A stretch of 64,000 nt of DNA from Thermopolyspora sp040678635. Its GTDB lineage: Bacteria > Actinomycetota > Actinomycetes > Streptosporangiales > Streptosporangiaceae. This document shows, piece by piece, positions 49,777 through 58,053 of the stretch (the first letter of the stretch is position 1; each line of letters opens with the position of its first letter). The notes beneath the pieces were generated by a model. That model saw nothing but the letters and a program-made list of their open reading frames with translations. It had not been told where the DNA came from and searched no databases. Both the position numbers and the translations under genes were made by a program. Location: positions 372,001-436,000 of the forward strand of contig NZ_JBFATZ010000004.1 in the NCBI RefSeq assembly GCF_040678635.1, read 5' to 3'.

Positions 49777-50481
49777 ATGGGCGTTGACCACAGCGATCAG
49801 CACGACGCTCCCGACCCGCACGGGCGGGCGCTGCGTCTCGGCGTCGGCGGCCCGGTGGGCAGCGGCAAGACCGCCCTGGTCGCCGCCCTGTGCCGGACCC
49901 TCGGGCCCGCGCTGCGCCTCGGCGTGGTGACCAACGACATCTACACCACCGAGGACGCCGAGTTCCTCCGCAAGGCGGGCGTACTCGATCCCGAACGCAT
50001 CCTCGCCGTGCAGACGGGCTGCTGCCCGCACACGGCGATCCGCGACGACATCGTCGCCAACCTCGACGCGGTCGAGACCCTGGAGGAGCGTTTCGGCCCC
50101 CTCGACCTGGTGATCGTGGAGAGCGGCGGCGACAACCTGACCGCGACGTTCAGCCGCGGCCTCGCCGACAAGCAGATCTTCGTCCTGGACGTCTCCGGCG
50201 GCGACAAGGTGCCGCGCAAGGGCGGGCCGGGCGTCACCGGCGCCGACCTGCTGGTCATCAACAAGACCGACCTCGCGCCCCTCGTCGGGGCCGACCTCAC
50301 CGTCATGTCCCGCGACGCCAAGGCCGTGCGGGACGGCAGGCCGGTGCTGTTCACCTCGCTGCGCGAGGACGCCCGGGCGCACGCCGTCGCCGAGTGGGTC
50401 ACCAGCGTCCTCGGCGCCTGGAAGGCGGCCCACGAGCATCCCGACCACCACGAGCATCCGGCGCCGACGCCGCAGCCTTGA
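49777..50481 (+). CDS. ureG: Urease accessory GTPase UreG
   Basis: 234 residues: P-loop LGVGGPVGSGKTALVAALCRTL, NDIYTTEDAEFL, GVETGCCPHTAIRDD-like QTGCCPHTAIRDDIVANL, IVESGGDNLTATFS, and the NKTD motif in LLVINKTDLAPLVGADL. The Cys-Pro-His motif (CCPH) binds the metal. The C-terminus adds a His-rich tail (HEHPDHHEHPAP), probably extra nickel binding. It follows ureF by 83 bases. Confidence 0.96.
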   Translation: MGVDHSDQHDAPDPHGRALRLGVGGPVGSGKTALVAALCRTLGPALRLGVVTNDIYTTEDAEFLRKAGVLDPERILAVQTGCCPHTAIRDDIVANLDAVETLEERFGPLDLVIVESGGDNLTATFSRGLADKQIFVLDVSGGDKVPRKGGPGVTGADLLVINKTDLAPLVGADLTVMSRDAKAVRDGRPVLFTSLREDARAHAVAEWVTSVLGAWKAAHEHPDHHEHPAPTPQP

Positions 50482-50497
50482 GCGGGCCGCAGCCCCG

Positions 50498-51328
50498 ATG
50501 AGACGACACGCCGCGCTCGCGTCCGCGTCTCCCGCCGCCGCCGGGGAGGCGGCGGGAGACGGACGGCTCCGCCCGTCACGGCGTGCCCTGCGTGCCCAGG
50601 CGGTCGTCGTCACCGAGGCGTCCTCGCGCGGCGGGACCGTCCTGGCCACGCTGCGGTCCGAGCCGCCGCTCACGCTTCGCCGTACCGGGCCGGACCAGGT
50701 TCACCTGATCTCCACCGCCGCCGGACCGCTCGGCGGCGACCACCTGGAGCTGGACATCGACGTCGCCGCCGGCACCGGCCTGGAGCTCCGCTCGGTCGCC
50801 GCCCCCCTGGTCCTCCCGGGTCAGGGCGGGCCGTCCCGCATGATCGTGAATGCCCGGGTCGGCCCCGGCGCCACCCTCCGCTTCACCCCCGAACCGACCA
50901 TCCTGGCCGCCGCCTGCGACCACCACCTGCTCGTACGGCTCTCACTGGCCCCCACGGCCTCGGTGCTGTGGCGCGAAGAGATCATCTTCGGCCGTCACGG
51001 CGAGGCGCCGGGCCGTTGCCGCACCCGCTTCGACGCCACGATCGGCGGCGTACCCCTGCTCCGCCAGCAACTCGCCGTCGGCGATCCCGCCGTCGACACC
51101 AGCCCCGCCGTGTACGGCACGGCCCGCTGTGTCGGCAGCACCCTGCTCGCCGGACCCGCGTTCACGCCCCCGGCCGACCGCCGCCCCGCCACCGCGACCA
51201 TCGCCGACGGCGTGGCCGTACTCCCCCTCGCCGCCCCTGGAACCCTTGTCTCCGCCCTGGCCGGGGACGCGGTCGAACTGCGCCGCAGACTCCTGTGGGG
51301 AGAGGCCGTCGCCGCCGGGGCCGACTGA
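50498..51328 (+). CDS. ureD: Urease accessory protein UreD
   Basis: 276 residues: SRGGTVLATLRSEPPLTLRRTGPDQVHLISTAAGPLGGDHLELDIDVAAGTGLELRSVAAPLVLPG, RFTPEPTILAAACDHHLLVRLSLAPTASVLWREEIIFGRHGEAPGRCRTRF are typical UreD. It scaffolds nickel delivery. Last gene of the operon; ureE is missing, as is common in actinobacteria. Confidence 0.92.
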   Translation: MRRHAALASASPAAAGEAAGDGRLRPSRRALRAQAVVVTEASSRGGTVLATLRSEPPLTLRRTGPDQVHLISTAAGPLGGDHLELDIDVAAGTGLELRSVAAPLVLPGQGGPSRMIVNARVGPGATLRFTPEPTILAAACDHHLLVRLSLAPTASVLWREEIIFGRHGEAPGRCRTRFDATIGGVPLLRQQLAVGDPAVDTSPAVYGTARCVGSTLLAGPAFTPPADRRPATATIADGVAVLPLAAPGTLVSALAGDAVELRRRLLWGEAVAAGAD

Positions 51329-51362
51329 CGCCGAAACCGCCCCCAGGGGAGGTCTCGGCGTC
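51327..51362 (+). terminator. Hairpin at the end of the urease operon
   Basis: GACGCCGA (51327-51334, overlapping the ureD stop) pairs exactly with TCGGCGTC (51355-51362); the loop holds CCCC/GGGG. No U-run. The following bases to 51638 hold no gene I can support. Confidence 0.5.
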
Positions 51363-51638
51363 GCAAGGCGAGCGGCCCTCCACCGGATCCGGCGAGGCGA
51401 CCACCAGGTCATGCCCGATAAGACGGGGCTTGTCCGTCGCCCACCACGCCAGACCAACGACCGGTTCCGCACGGCGATCGAACAGGGCGACATCGAGGCG
51501 ACCCCGCGCGCCGACGACGAACTACACGCCGCCCCCGTCACGGGAGTCGGTGGGGGGCGTCACGGAACCTCTCGCCGACGCGACGACCGGGCACGCCCGG
51601 TCCAGATGGTCGTCGCGCCGATGCGAAAGGATCGGGTC

Positions 51639-52034
51639 ATGTCGGATCGAAGCATGTCCAGCGAGGCGGACGCCTGGGCGTGCCCCCACGGGCGGAATGC
51701 CCGTTCCGGCTGCGTGACCTGTTACGAGGATTCGCTCGATCCGGATCCGGCGTCACCCATGTGGCAGGTGGCCGTCTGGTTCACCGCCACACGGGCCATC
51801 CCCGTCAGAACCCTCAAGGAGGTACGCCGTCACGGCCGTCAGTTCACCCTCGCCCAGCCGTCCACCCCTCTGGTCTACCTGCTGACCGGCCACGCCCCCG
51901 CCCACGACGCCGCCCAGGCGATCGCGGGCGTCGTCGGGTTCCTCCTGCGCGATCAGCAGGTGGCGGGCACCTTCACGGTCACGGACGCCCGAGCGGTCCC
52001 CCTGCCTCCGGCCCTGGCGTCCCCCGATCGTTGA
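51639..52034 (+). CDS. Hypothetical protein with Cys/His cluster
   Basis: 131 residues from ATG 51639 (GAAAGGA seven bases upstream). The N-terminus has CPHGRNARSGCVTCYEDS, a Cys/His-rich pattern that could bind zinc, then VWFTATRAIPVRTLKEVRRHGRQFTLAQPSTPLVYLLTGH and AAQAIAGVVGFLLRDQQVAGTFTVTDARAV. I do not recognise the family. It stands 310 bases after the urease operon. Confidence 0.6.
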   Translation: MSDRSMSSEADAWACPHGRNARSGCVTCYEDSLDPDPASPMWQVAVWFTATRAIPVRTLKEVRRHGRQFTLAQPSTPLVYLLTGHAPAHDAAQAIAGVVGFLLRDQQVAGTFTVTDARAVPLPPALASPDR

Positions 52035-52079
52035 TCGGCCCCTTCGCCTCCGGCGAGGTTCTCACCGTTCGCGGCGGCT

Positions 52080-52517
52080 TCACCCCTCGGTCTTCAGCGC
52101 GGCCCAGACGACCTTTCCGCCCGTACGCGGCCACCGGTAGCCCCAGTCGGCGGCCAGGTCGTCCACCAGCAGCAGACCGCGCCCGCCGAGCGCGTCGGGG
52201 CCGGGATCGACGAGCTTGGGCGGCGTGCGGCTGGGGTCCCAGACCTCCAGGACCACGCGGCCGTTCGCCTGGTGCAGGCCGATCCAGATGTACGGGTCCG
52301 GCGGCGCGGGCGGTTCGGCCGCCGCCTTGAGCGCGTTGGTGACGAGCTCGCTGATGATGAGTTGCGCCGCCTCGATCAGCTCCCGGCGTCCCCAGGACGT
52401 GAGCACCCGGCCCACGTGGCGTCGGGCGAACGCCGCCGACAGCGGATCAGTCGACAACTCAGCATAATTACGGCGAATAATGGGCGCATTCACCATCAGC
52501 CATCTCGCTTCCGTCAT
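52080..52517 (-). CDS. ATP-binding protein of the anti-sigma/HATPase type
   Basis: 145 residues. The GHKL ATPase fold is visible: LIEAAQLIISELVTNALKAAAE (N-box), VVLEVWDPSRTPPKLVDPG (G1), GGRGLLLVDDLAADWGYRWPRTGGKVVWAAL (G2/G3). These short RsbW-like proteins in actinomycetes modulate sigma factors or signalling, often near XRE/DUF397 genes as here. Start ATG 52517 is provisional; ATG 52496 is equally possible. Confidence 0.85.
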   Translation of the reverse strand: MTEARWLMVNAPIIRRNYAELSTDPLSAAFARRHVGRVLTSWGRRELIEAAQLIISELVTNALKAAAEPPAPPDPYIWIGLHQANGRVVLEVWDPSRTPPKLVDPGPDALGGRGLLLVDDLAADWGYRWPRTGGKVVWAALKTEG

Positions 52518-52768
52518 TCCGGCGAGACCACTCCACATTCACGATCCCGGCTGTAGCGACCGCCTCAGCGACATGGGACAAATGTCGGATTATTGTGATG
52601 ACCTGGCCGGATAACCATTGGGGTTTCCGCATAATGCCCAGCGAGAACGGTGCCGCGTACCTAGAATCCAGGGACAGTACGGCGACAGAAAACCTCCGAC
52701 GAAGTCATGCCCGTCGCCGTACGGTCAACGCGCGTCACCGAAAAACCGAAAAAGCGAAGGAGACGGAC

Positions 52769-53605
52769 ATGCCCCCCGATTCCGATCCGCGCCTTACCCC
52801 ATTGCAGCGCTTCGGCCACGAACTGGCCCGCTGCCGCAAGGAACTGGGCCTTTCCCAAGCCCGCCTATCCGAGCGCCTGGGCTGCTCGCCCTCGCTCATC
52901 GGACACATCGAGACGGCCAGCCGCAATCCCCAGCTCGACTTCGCCGAAGCGTGCGATCGCATCTTCAATCTCCCCACGAGCGACTACTTCGTCCGGCTCT
53001 GGCGGCGCACCCGGCAGTCCCCCACCGGCCCCGGCTGGTTCATACGCTGGCTCGACGAGATCGAGCCCCACGCGACCGTGCTGCGCGCCTGGGCTCCCTC
53101 CGTGATCCCCGGACTGCTCCAGACCGAGGCCTACGCGCGAGCCATCTTTCTTGGCCACTTCTCGACTCCGGAGGCCGAGGTGGAGGACCAGGTCAACTCC
53201 CGCATGGAACGCCAGCAGATCCTGCACCGGGAGAAGCCCCCGGAGTTGTGGGTCCTCATCGACGAATGGGTGCTCAAGCGCCCGATCGGCAATGCCCGGA
53301 TCATGCACGAACAGCTCAGGCATCTGGCCACCGTCGCCCGCTGTCGTTACGCGACCGTACAAGTGGTCCCCTACGACACCCCCTGCACCGACGGCCTGCT
53401 GTCGGCCTTCGTCATCGCGGAGTTGCCGGACGCACCCACGACTGTGTCCGTGGATTCCGCCGGCCGTGGGGAGGTATCAGCGGACCATGAGCTGGTATCG
53501 CTCATTTGGGATAGATATGACAGACTTCGCGCAGAAGCGTTTCGTCCAGGCGAATCGCTCAGAAGAATCGAGGAAGCAGCGGAGCAATGGAAGCCGAAAA
53601 GCTGA
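52769..53605 (+). CDS. XRE family regulator with DUF5753 domain
   Basis: 278 residues. GAAGGAG stands six bases before ATG 52769. HTH: FGHELARCRKELGLSQARLSERLGCSPSLIGHIETASRNPQLDFAEACDRIF. DUF5753: LRAWAPSVIPGLLQTEAYARAIFLGHF, MERQQILHREKPPELWVLIDEWVLKRPIGNARIMHEQLRHLATVA and VQVVPYDTPCTDGLLSAFVIAELP. It overlaps the DUF397 gene by 19 bases. Its last about 65 codons are duplicated downstream. Confidence 0.93.
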   Translation: MPPDSDPRLTPLQRFGHELARCRKELGLSQARLSERLGCSPSLIGHIETASRNPQLDFAEACDRIFNLPTSDYFVRLWRRTRQSPTGPGWFIRWLDEIEPHATVLRAWAPSVIPGLLQTEAYARAIFLGHFSTPEAEVEDQVNSRMERQQILHREKPPELWVLIDEWVLKRPIGNARIMHEQLRHLATVARCRYATVQVVPYDTPCTDGLLSAFVIAELPDAPTTVSVDSAGRGEVSADHELVSLIWDRYDRLRAEAFRPGESLRRIEEAAEQWKPKS

Positions 53606-53817
53606 TCAACATCGACCTCTCCATGGCCGCCTGGAAGAAGAGCTCCCACAGCGGCAACAACGGCGGGGAATGCGTCGAGGTGGCCACCAATATCCCCGGT
53701 CTCGTCGCCGTCCGCGACAGTAAGAACCCGGCCGGGCCGACGCTCCTCTACACGCCGACCTCATGGAGGTCGTTCCTCCGCGCCGTCAAGGGCGGAGCCC
53801 TCCACGGAGCGATCTGA
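53587..53817 (+). CDS. DUF397 domain-containing protein (first copy)
   Basis: 76 residues: IDLSMAAWKKSSHSGNNGG, ECVEVATNIPGLVAVRDSK, NPAGPTLLYTPTSWRSFLRAV. It is coupled to the XRE gene by a 19-base overlap. Confidence 0.9.
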   Translation: MEAEKLINIDLSMAAWKKSSHSGNNGGECVEVATNIPGLVAVRDSKNPAGPTLLYTPTSWRSFLRAVKGGALHGAI

Positions 53818-53818
53818 T

Positions 53819-54010
53819 CTCGCCGAGCTACCAGACGCACCGACGACCATCTCCGTGGACTCCGCGGGTCGCGGCGAGGTATCAGCGGGTAATGATCTGG
53901 CATCGCTGATCTGGGATAGATATGACAGACTACGTGCAGAGGCGTATCGTCCGGGTGAATCGCTCAAAAAGATCGAGGAAACAGCAGAGCAATGGGAGCC
54001 GGAAGCCTGA
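53819..54010 (+). pseudogene. Duplicated XRE/DUF5753 C-terminal fragment
   Basis: In frame it reads LAELPDAPTTISVDSAGRG, EVSAGNDLASLIWDRYDRL, RAEAYRPGESLKKIEETAEQWEPEA and a stop, matching the end of the upstream XRE protein at most positions. There is no start or HTH; it is the left part of the 405-bp duplicate and overlaps the second DUF397 gene. Confidence 0.9.
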
Positions 54011-54222
54011 CCCCCGTTGACCTCTCCGGGGCCGTCTGGAGGAAAAGCGCGCGTAGCGGCAACAATGGCGGCAACTGCGTCGAAGTCGCCACCAATATCC
54101 CCGGCATCATCGCCGTCCGCGACAGCAAGAACCCGACCGGGCCGACGCTCATCTGCACGCCCGCGGCGTGGAAGTCGTTCCTCCGCGCCGTCAAGCGCGG
54201 AGCCCTCCACGAAGCGATGTGA
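53992..54222 (+). CDS. DUF397 domain-containing protein (second copy)
   Basis: 76 residues: LTPVDLSGAVWRKSARSGNNGG, NCVEVATNIPGIIAVRDSK, NPTGPTLICTPAAWKSFLRAV. It is the paralogue created by the 405-bp duplication, kept intact while the XRE part decayed. It may still serve the same regulator. Confidence 0.88.
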   Translation: MGAGSLTPVDLSGAVWRKSARSGNNGGNCVEVATNIPGIIAVRDSKNPTGPTLICTPAAWKSFLRAVKRGALHEAM

Positions 54223-54450
54223 TCAGCCGAACGGCCCCCGGCGGTTACCGTGGCCGAAGCGTATGACTTCGTGCCGGCGAAAGGCATCTCACTTCGGCCG
54301 ACGAGGACTATTGCCCACCCGCGCCATTGAAGACCGAGGAACGACCGCGGCCGACCATGAGGCGGTTGAGGAGACCTCAACCGCCTTGGCCCCGGCCCAT
54401 CGGCGTCACGGAAGGCGGTTATCGGGACCCGGATGTCTCGGGTCGGCCGG

Positions 54451-54762
54451 TCATCCGGCGAGGTCGACCGCGACCTCGTGGTGGGTGACGCGTTCGTCCC
54501 ATCGGGAAAGGGCGCGGCGGGCCGCCTCTTCGACGACGGCCTGCTCCGGATCGTCCCCGGCGAACGCACGTACGTCCTCCATACCGGCGAAGAACGTGAT
54601 GGAGGTGAACATCACTTCCCGACCGTCGTCGCGGCGCAGCAGGCGGGCGCCGCAAAAGCCCTTCACCTGCTGAAGATGCTGCGCCACCTCGGACTCGTAG
54701 TGGCGCTGATAGTCGTCGGCCGTCGCCTTCGGAGCCCATCCTCGCCATACTCGCGCGATCAC
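54451..54762 (-). CDS. Antibiotic-biosynthesis-monooxygenase (ABM) domain protein
   Basis: 103 residues from GTG 54762, eight bases after GGAGG; the frame could extend three residues to GTG 54771. Text MIARVWRGWAPKATADDYQRHYESEVAQHLQQVKGFCGARLLRRDDGREVMFTSITFFAGMEDVRAFAGDD fits a dimeric alpha/beta-barrel ABM fold. These act as small monooxygenases or heme-degrading or binding proteins; which is unknown. Confidence 0.8.
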   Translation of the reverse strand: MIARVWRGWAPKATADDYQRHYESEVAQHLQQVKGFCGARLLRRDDGREVMFTSITFFAGMEDVRAFAGDDPEQAVVEEAARRALSRWDERVTHHEVAVDLAG

Positions 54763-54802
54763 GCGCCGCACCTCCTTCTCTCTTCCGCTCTCGGCGGCCG
54801 GT

Positions 54803-54825
54803 CTGGTCTCAAGATCTCAGACCAG
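54803..54825. promoter_or_regulatory. Inverted repeat upstream of the ABM gene
   Basis: CTGGTCT and AGACCAG, nine bases apart, lie about 40 bases before the ABM start: a likely operator of an unknown regulator. Confidence 0.5.
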
Positions 54826-54865
54826 CTCGGCAACGGTTGTCAATGGCTGCCCGAAGTCGCCAAGA

Positions 54866-54900
54866 CGGCATAGTCGCCGTCGCGGACGGCGACTATGCCG
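54866..54900. repeat. Perfect 16-bp hairpin with three-base loop
   Basis: CGGCATAGTCGCCGTC, loop GCG, then the exact complement. It lies 104 bases before the ABM gene and 289 before the MFS gene. It could be a regulatory stem, a REP-like element or an operator; it is not near a gene end. Confidence 0.7.
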
Positions 54901-55188
54901 GAGCTTCTCTTCGCGCCCGCCTCCTGGAAGATGCTGGTCAGCAGCACCACGTCGCTGGCGACCGGCGCTGGCCTGCCCGAGTACACGTCGCACCAGTGTG
55001 ATTTCCGCCGCACCGTCGGCGTGACGGCGAGAGCGGGCAGCGGATCGCCTCAGTCGTCCGGCCCGGCCCCTTCGGGATCGCGGCGACCTTCCCGCATGGT
55101 GGAAGGCCAGGCCTTTCACCGCAGATTTCCGACCGTTCGTCGCGTCGAATTTTGTATACGGAATACAGCGCGTGTTTACCTGAGTGGC

Positions 55189-56574
55189 GTGGAGAACAGA
55201 CAGAGCCATGTCAGCTTCCTTGACCGTTCGCACTCCATCGCCCCGCCCACCTGGAGCCGGTGGCTGATCCCCCCGGCCGCGTTGTCCGTGCATCTCGCCA
55301 TCGGCCAGGCGTACGCATGGAGCGTGTTCAAGCCCCCGCTGGAGTCGTCCCTCGGCCTGTCCGGCACGGCAAGCGCCCTGCCGTTCCAGCTCGGCATCGT
55401 CATGCTGGGCCTGTCGGCCGCGTTCGGCGGCACGCTGGTGGAGCGCAACGGGCCCCGGTGGGCGATGTTCGTCTCGATGGTGTGCTTCTCCTCGGGATTC
55501 CTGCTGTCCGCGCTCGGGGTGGCCACCCGGCAGTACTGGTTGGTGGTGTTCGGGTACGGCTTCGTCGGCGGCATCGGGCTCGGCATCGGCTACATCTCGC
55601 CGGTCTCCACCCTGATCAAGTGGTTCCCCGACCGGCCGGGCATGGCCACCGGAATCGCGATCATGGGATTCGGCGGCGGTGCGCTGATCGCCTCGCCGTG
55701 GTCGGCGCAGATGCTGGCGAGCTTCGGCACCGACACCGGCGGCATCGCCCAGACCTTCCTCGTGCACGGCGTGGTGTACGCGGTGTTCATGTCGATGGGC
55801 TGGCTGCTGGTCCGGGTCCCGCCGGACGGCTGGCGCCCGGCGGGCTGGGAGCCGGCGAAGGTCGCCGCGCGGCCGCTGATCACCTCCGCCGACGTATCCG
55901 TCCGCAACGCCGTACGCACGCCGCAGTTCTACCTGCTGTGGATCGTGCTGTGCTTCAACGTCACCGCGGGCATCGGCATCCTGGAGAAGGCCGCGCCCAT
56001 GATCAGGGACTTCTTCGCGAGCACGTCCGCGCCGGTGAGCGTGGCGGCGGCGGCGGGCTTCGTCGCGCTGCTGTCGCTGGCGAACATGAGCGGCCGGTTC
56101 GTCTGGTCCACCACCTCGGACCTGATCGGGCGCAAGAACATGTACCGGGTCTACCTGGGCGTGGGGGCGCTGCTCTATCTGGTGATCGCGCTGGCCGGCA
56201 GCGCCTCCAAGCCGCTGTTCATCGTCTGCGCGATCGGCATCCTGTCGTTCTACGGCGGCGGATTCTCCACCGTCCCGGCGTACCTGAAGGACCTGTTCGG
56301 CAGCTACCAGGTCGGCGCGATCCACGGCCGGCTCCTGACGGCGTGGTCCACCGCGGGCGTGCTCGGCCCGCTGATCATCAACTGGATCGCCGACACCCAG
56401 GAGGCCGCGGGCAGGTCGGGTCCCGCCCTCTACACCACGTCCCTTTTCATCATGATCGGGCTGCTCGTCGTCGGCTTCGTGGCCAACGAGTTGATCCGCC
56501 CGGTGGACGACAAGTACCACGAGCATCCGCAGGCCGCGGAGAAGCTGACGGCCGGAAGGAGCGAGGCGGCATGA
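55189..56574 (+). CDS. OFA-family MFS transporter (oxalate/formate antiporter type)
   Basis: About 461 residues, twelve predicted membrane spans. Typical OFA text: VHLAIGQAYAWSVFKPPLESSLGLSGTASALPFQLGIVMLGLSAAFGGTLVERNGPRWAM, GYGFVGGIGLGIGYISPVSTLIKWFPDRPGMATGIAIMGFGGGALIASP and GRFVWSTTSDLIGRKNMYRVYLG. It probably exchanges a small carboxylate, the substrate unproved. GTG 55189 is chosen near the first recognisable residues; upstream frame is not MFS. The small-subunit gene overlaps its stop. Confidence 0.9.
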   Translation: MENRQSHVSFLDRSHSIAPPTWSRWLIPPAALSVHLAIGQAYAWSVFKPPLESSLGLSGTASALPFQLGIVMLGLSAAFGGTLVERNGPRWAMFVSMVCFSSGFLLSALGVATRQYWLVVFGYGFVGGIGLGIGYISPVSTLIKWFPDRPGMATGIAIMGFGGGALIASPWSAQMLASFGTDTGGIAQTFLVHGVVYAVFMSMGWLLVRVPPDGWRPAGWEPAKVAARPLITSADVSVRNAVRTPQFYLLWIVLCFNVTAGIGILEKAAPMIRDFFASTSAPVSVAAAAGFVALLSLANMSGRFVWSTTSDLIGRKNMYRVYLGVGALLYLVIALAGSASKPLFIVCAIGILSFYGGGFSTVPAYLKDLFGSYQVGAIHGRLLTAWSTAGVLGPLIINWIADTQEAAGRSGPALYTTSLFIMIGLLVVGFVANELIRPVDDKYHEHPQAAEKLTAGRSEAA

Positions 56575-56717
56575 CGACGCGGTCGACGACCGAGGCCACG
56601 GCCACCGGGACCCGGCACACTCCCTTGAAGATCCTCGCCTGGGTGTGGGTGGGCGTGCCGTTCGCGTACGGCGTCTTCGAACTGGTCCAGAAGCTCACCC
56701 AGCTGTTCTCCGGCTGA
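56571..56717 (+). CDS. MFS transporter small subunit
   Basis: 48-residue protein with one membrane span (PLKILAWVWVGVPFAYGVFELVQKLTQLF). ATG 56571 overlaps the transporter stop as ATGA. Very small hydrophobic proteins coupled to OFA transporters are a known actinobacterial pairing; role probably in stability or activity. Confidence 0.8.
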   Translation: MTTRSTTEATATGTRHTPLKILAWVWVGVPFAYGVFELVQKLTQLFSG

Positions 56718-56806
56718 GCCGGACCTGACACGGGCCACTCTGCTTCCACTCGCTCACGGGACGGGCGGGACGGAGCGGGGTGGCCCGTCAGGCGCTCGGG
56801 GCTGTG

Positions 56807-57211
56807 TCAGGCCGGTGGGCGGCACAGCGCGGCGAAGCCGTCGTCGCTGCCCGGCCAGTGACGGCGCACCGCGGGCAGGCCCGCGCGGCGGACCACCGAG
56901 CGGAGCACCACGGCGACGATGATGGCGTCGTCGGCGTACCCGAGGACCGGGATGAAGTCCGGCACGAGGTCGATGGGGAAGGCCAGGTAGGCGAGGAGCA
57001 GGGCGAGCCGTGTGCGTACTCCGCGCGGGAGCGCGGGGTCGGCCGCGAGGCGGCGGATCAGGCGGAGCGCGTCGGGCAGCAGCCGGACCGCCTCGCTCAG
57101 CATTCCGTGACGGGGACGCGTGAGCGCCAGGGCCGTGATCAACGCGATCCAGGCCGTCGCCAGGCCCGCGAGGACGCCCAGCAGCGTGTCGAGCCACCAT
57201 GATCCGGTCAT
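56807..57211 (-). CDS. DUF1232 (YkvA family) membrane protein
   Basis: 134 residues from ATG 57211. A first membrane span (LDTLLGVLAGLATAWIALITALAL), then the DUF1232 signature (LLLAYLAFPIDLVPDFIPVLGYADDAIIVAVVLRSVVRRAG). Function unknown. Confidence 0.88.
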   Translation of the reverse strand: MTGSWWLDTLLGVLAGLATAWIALITALALTRPRHGMLSEAVRLLPDALRLIRRLAADPALPRGVRTRLALLLAYLAFPIDLVPDFIPVLGYADDAIIVAVVLRSVVRRAGLPAVRRHWPGSDDGFAALCRPPA

Positions 57212-57350
57212 GTCCCTGTCAACGAAGCGGCGGCCGGAAAGCATGCCGTCCGCTCGATCTCGATGCTTTACGTCCGCATGCGTCCGCCTTGGATCGCCGC
57301 TCGGTGGAAGTCGATCACTGCGGAGGCGGCCAGGGGGTTACGCTCGAATT

Positions 57351-57791
57351 GTGGGCGGGCACCGGGTGGTGAGCACGGGAGTGATCCTGGCGGGGGCAGG
57401 GCTGGCCGTTTCGCCGTTGCTGCCGTGGGCGGGCGTGCGGGCGGAGGTGCCCGTGCTGGGTCGGGGGCTCGGCACCAGCGTGCTCGGCTTTGACGACGCG
57501 GCCGGGTGGTTCGTGTGCGTGGCCGGGGTGGTGGCGGCGGTGCTCGGGGTCGCGGGGTTGACGCACGGGCGGGCGTTCACGGGGTTCGCGATCGTTCCGG
57601 GGGCCGCGGGGGCGCTGGCGCTGGCGGTGTTCATCAACCGGCCGGAGCGGCTGCTGGACCTGTCGGTGACGATCGCCGGGCTGGTGCGGGTCGGGCCGCG
57701 GATCGAGTACGGGTGGTTCGTGGGGCTCGGGGCGTCCATCCTGATCAACGTTCTGGCGGCGATCGCGTTGTTCCGGCGGCAGCGGTCATAG
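57351..57791 (+). CDS. Small integral membrane protein
   Basis: 146 residues with four hydrophobic segments (STGVILAGAGLAVSPLLPW; WFVCVAGVVAAVLGVAGLTHG; FTGFAIVPGAAGALALAVFI; GWFVGLGASILINVLAAIALF). GTG 57351 follows TACGCT by six bases, fitting a leaderless transcript. No family recognised. Confidence 0.6.
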   Translation: MGGHRVVSTGVILAGAGLAVSPLLPWAGVRAEVPVLGRGLGTSVLGFDDAAGWFVCVAGVVAAVLGVAGLTHGRAFTGFAIVPGAAGALALAVFINRPERLLDLSVTIAGLVRVGPRIEYGWFVGLGASILINVLAAIALFRRQRS

Positions 57792-58053
57792 GCAGTGCAG
57801 TGGAGGGCGCTCACCGGTGTCATGCGGACGGCTTGGTGGTCGTTCGGGGACGTCGGACTAGCTCGGCGGGTGTGGGTCGGCGCCGGTTCGCGGCCGGGCG
57901 ACGGGGAGGCGGCGGGTCACGTGGGTCGTTCTCCCGGACGGGCCGAAGGCGATTGGCGAGGCAGGGGCCGTGCTCTCGTGGTGGCGCGGCCGTTCGGCCC
58001 GAGCCGGTCAAGCCCGGCCCGGTTCTCCGTTTTCCCGGATGGGTTGAAGGCGA

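Larger units (their letters stand above)
53410..54222 (+). repeat. 405-bp tandem duplication of XRE 3' end plus DUF397 gene
   Basis: The block from about 53410 to 53817 is followed directly by a second copy from about 53815 to 54222; the GCN-GAG codons of the XRE end (53417 and 53822) and the DUF397 stops (53817 and 54222) are both exactly 405 bases apart, 135 codons. The copies differ by many substitutions, so the event is not recent. Confidence 0.92.
54763..55188. other. Intergenic region between ABM gene and MFS transporter
   Basis: No gene here. It contains two inverted repeats (see 54803-54825 and 54866-54900) and, before the MFS start, an AT-rich promoter-like stretch (TTTGTATACGGAATAC at about 55151-55166). 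Confidence 0.6.
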
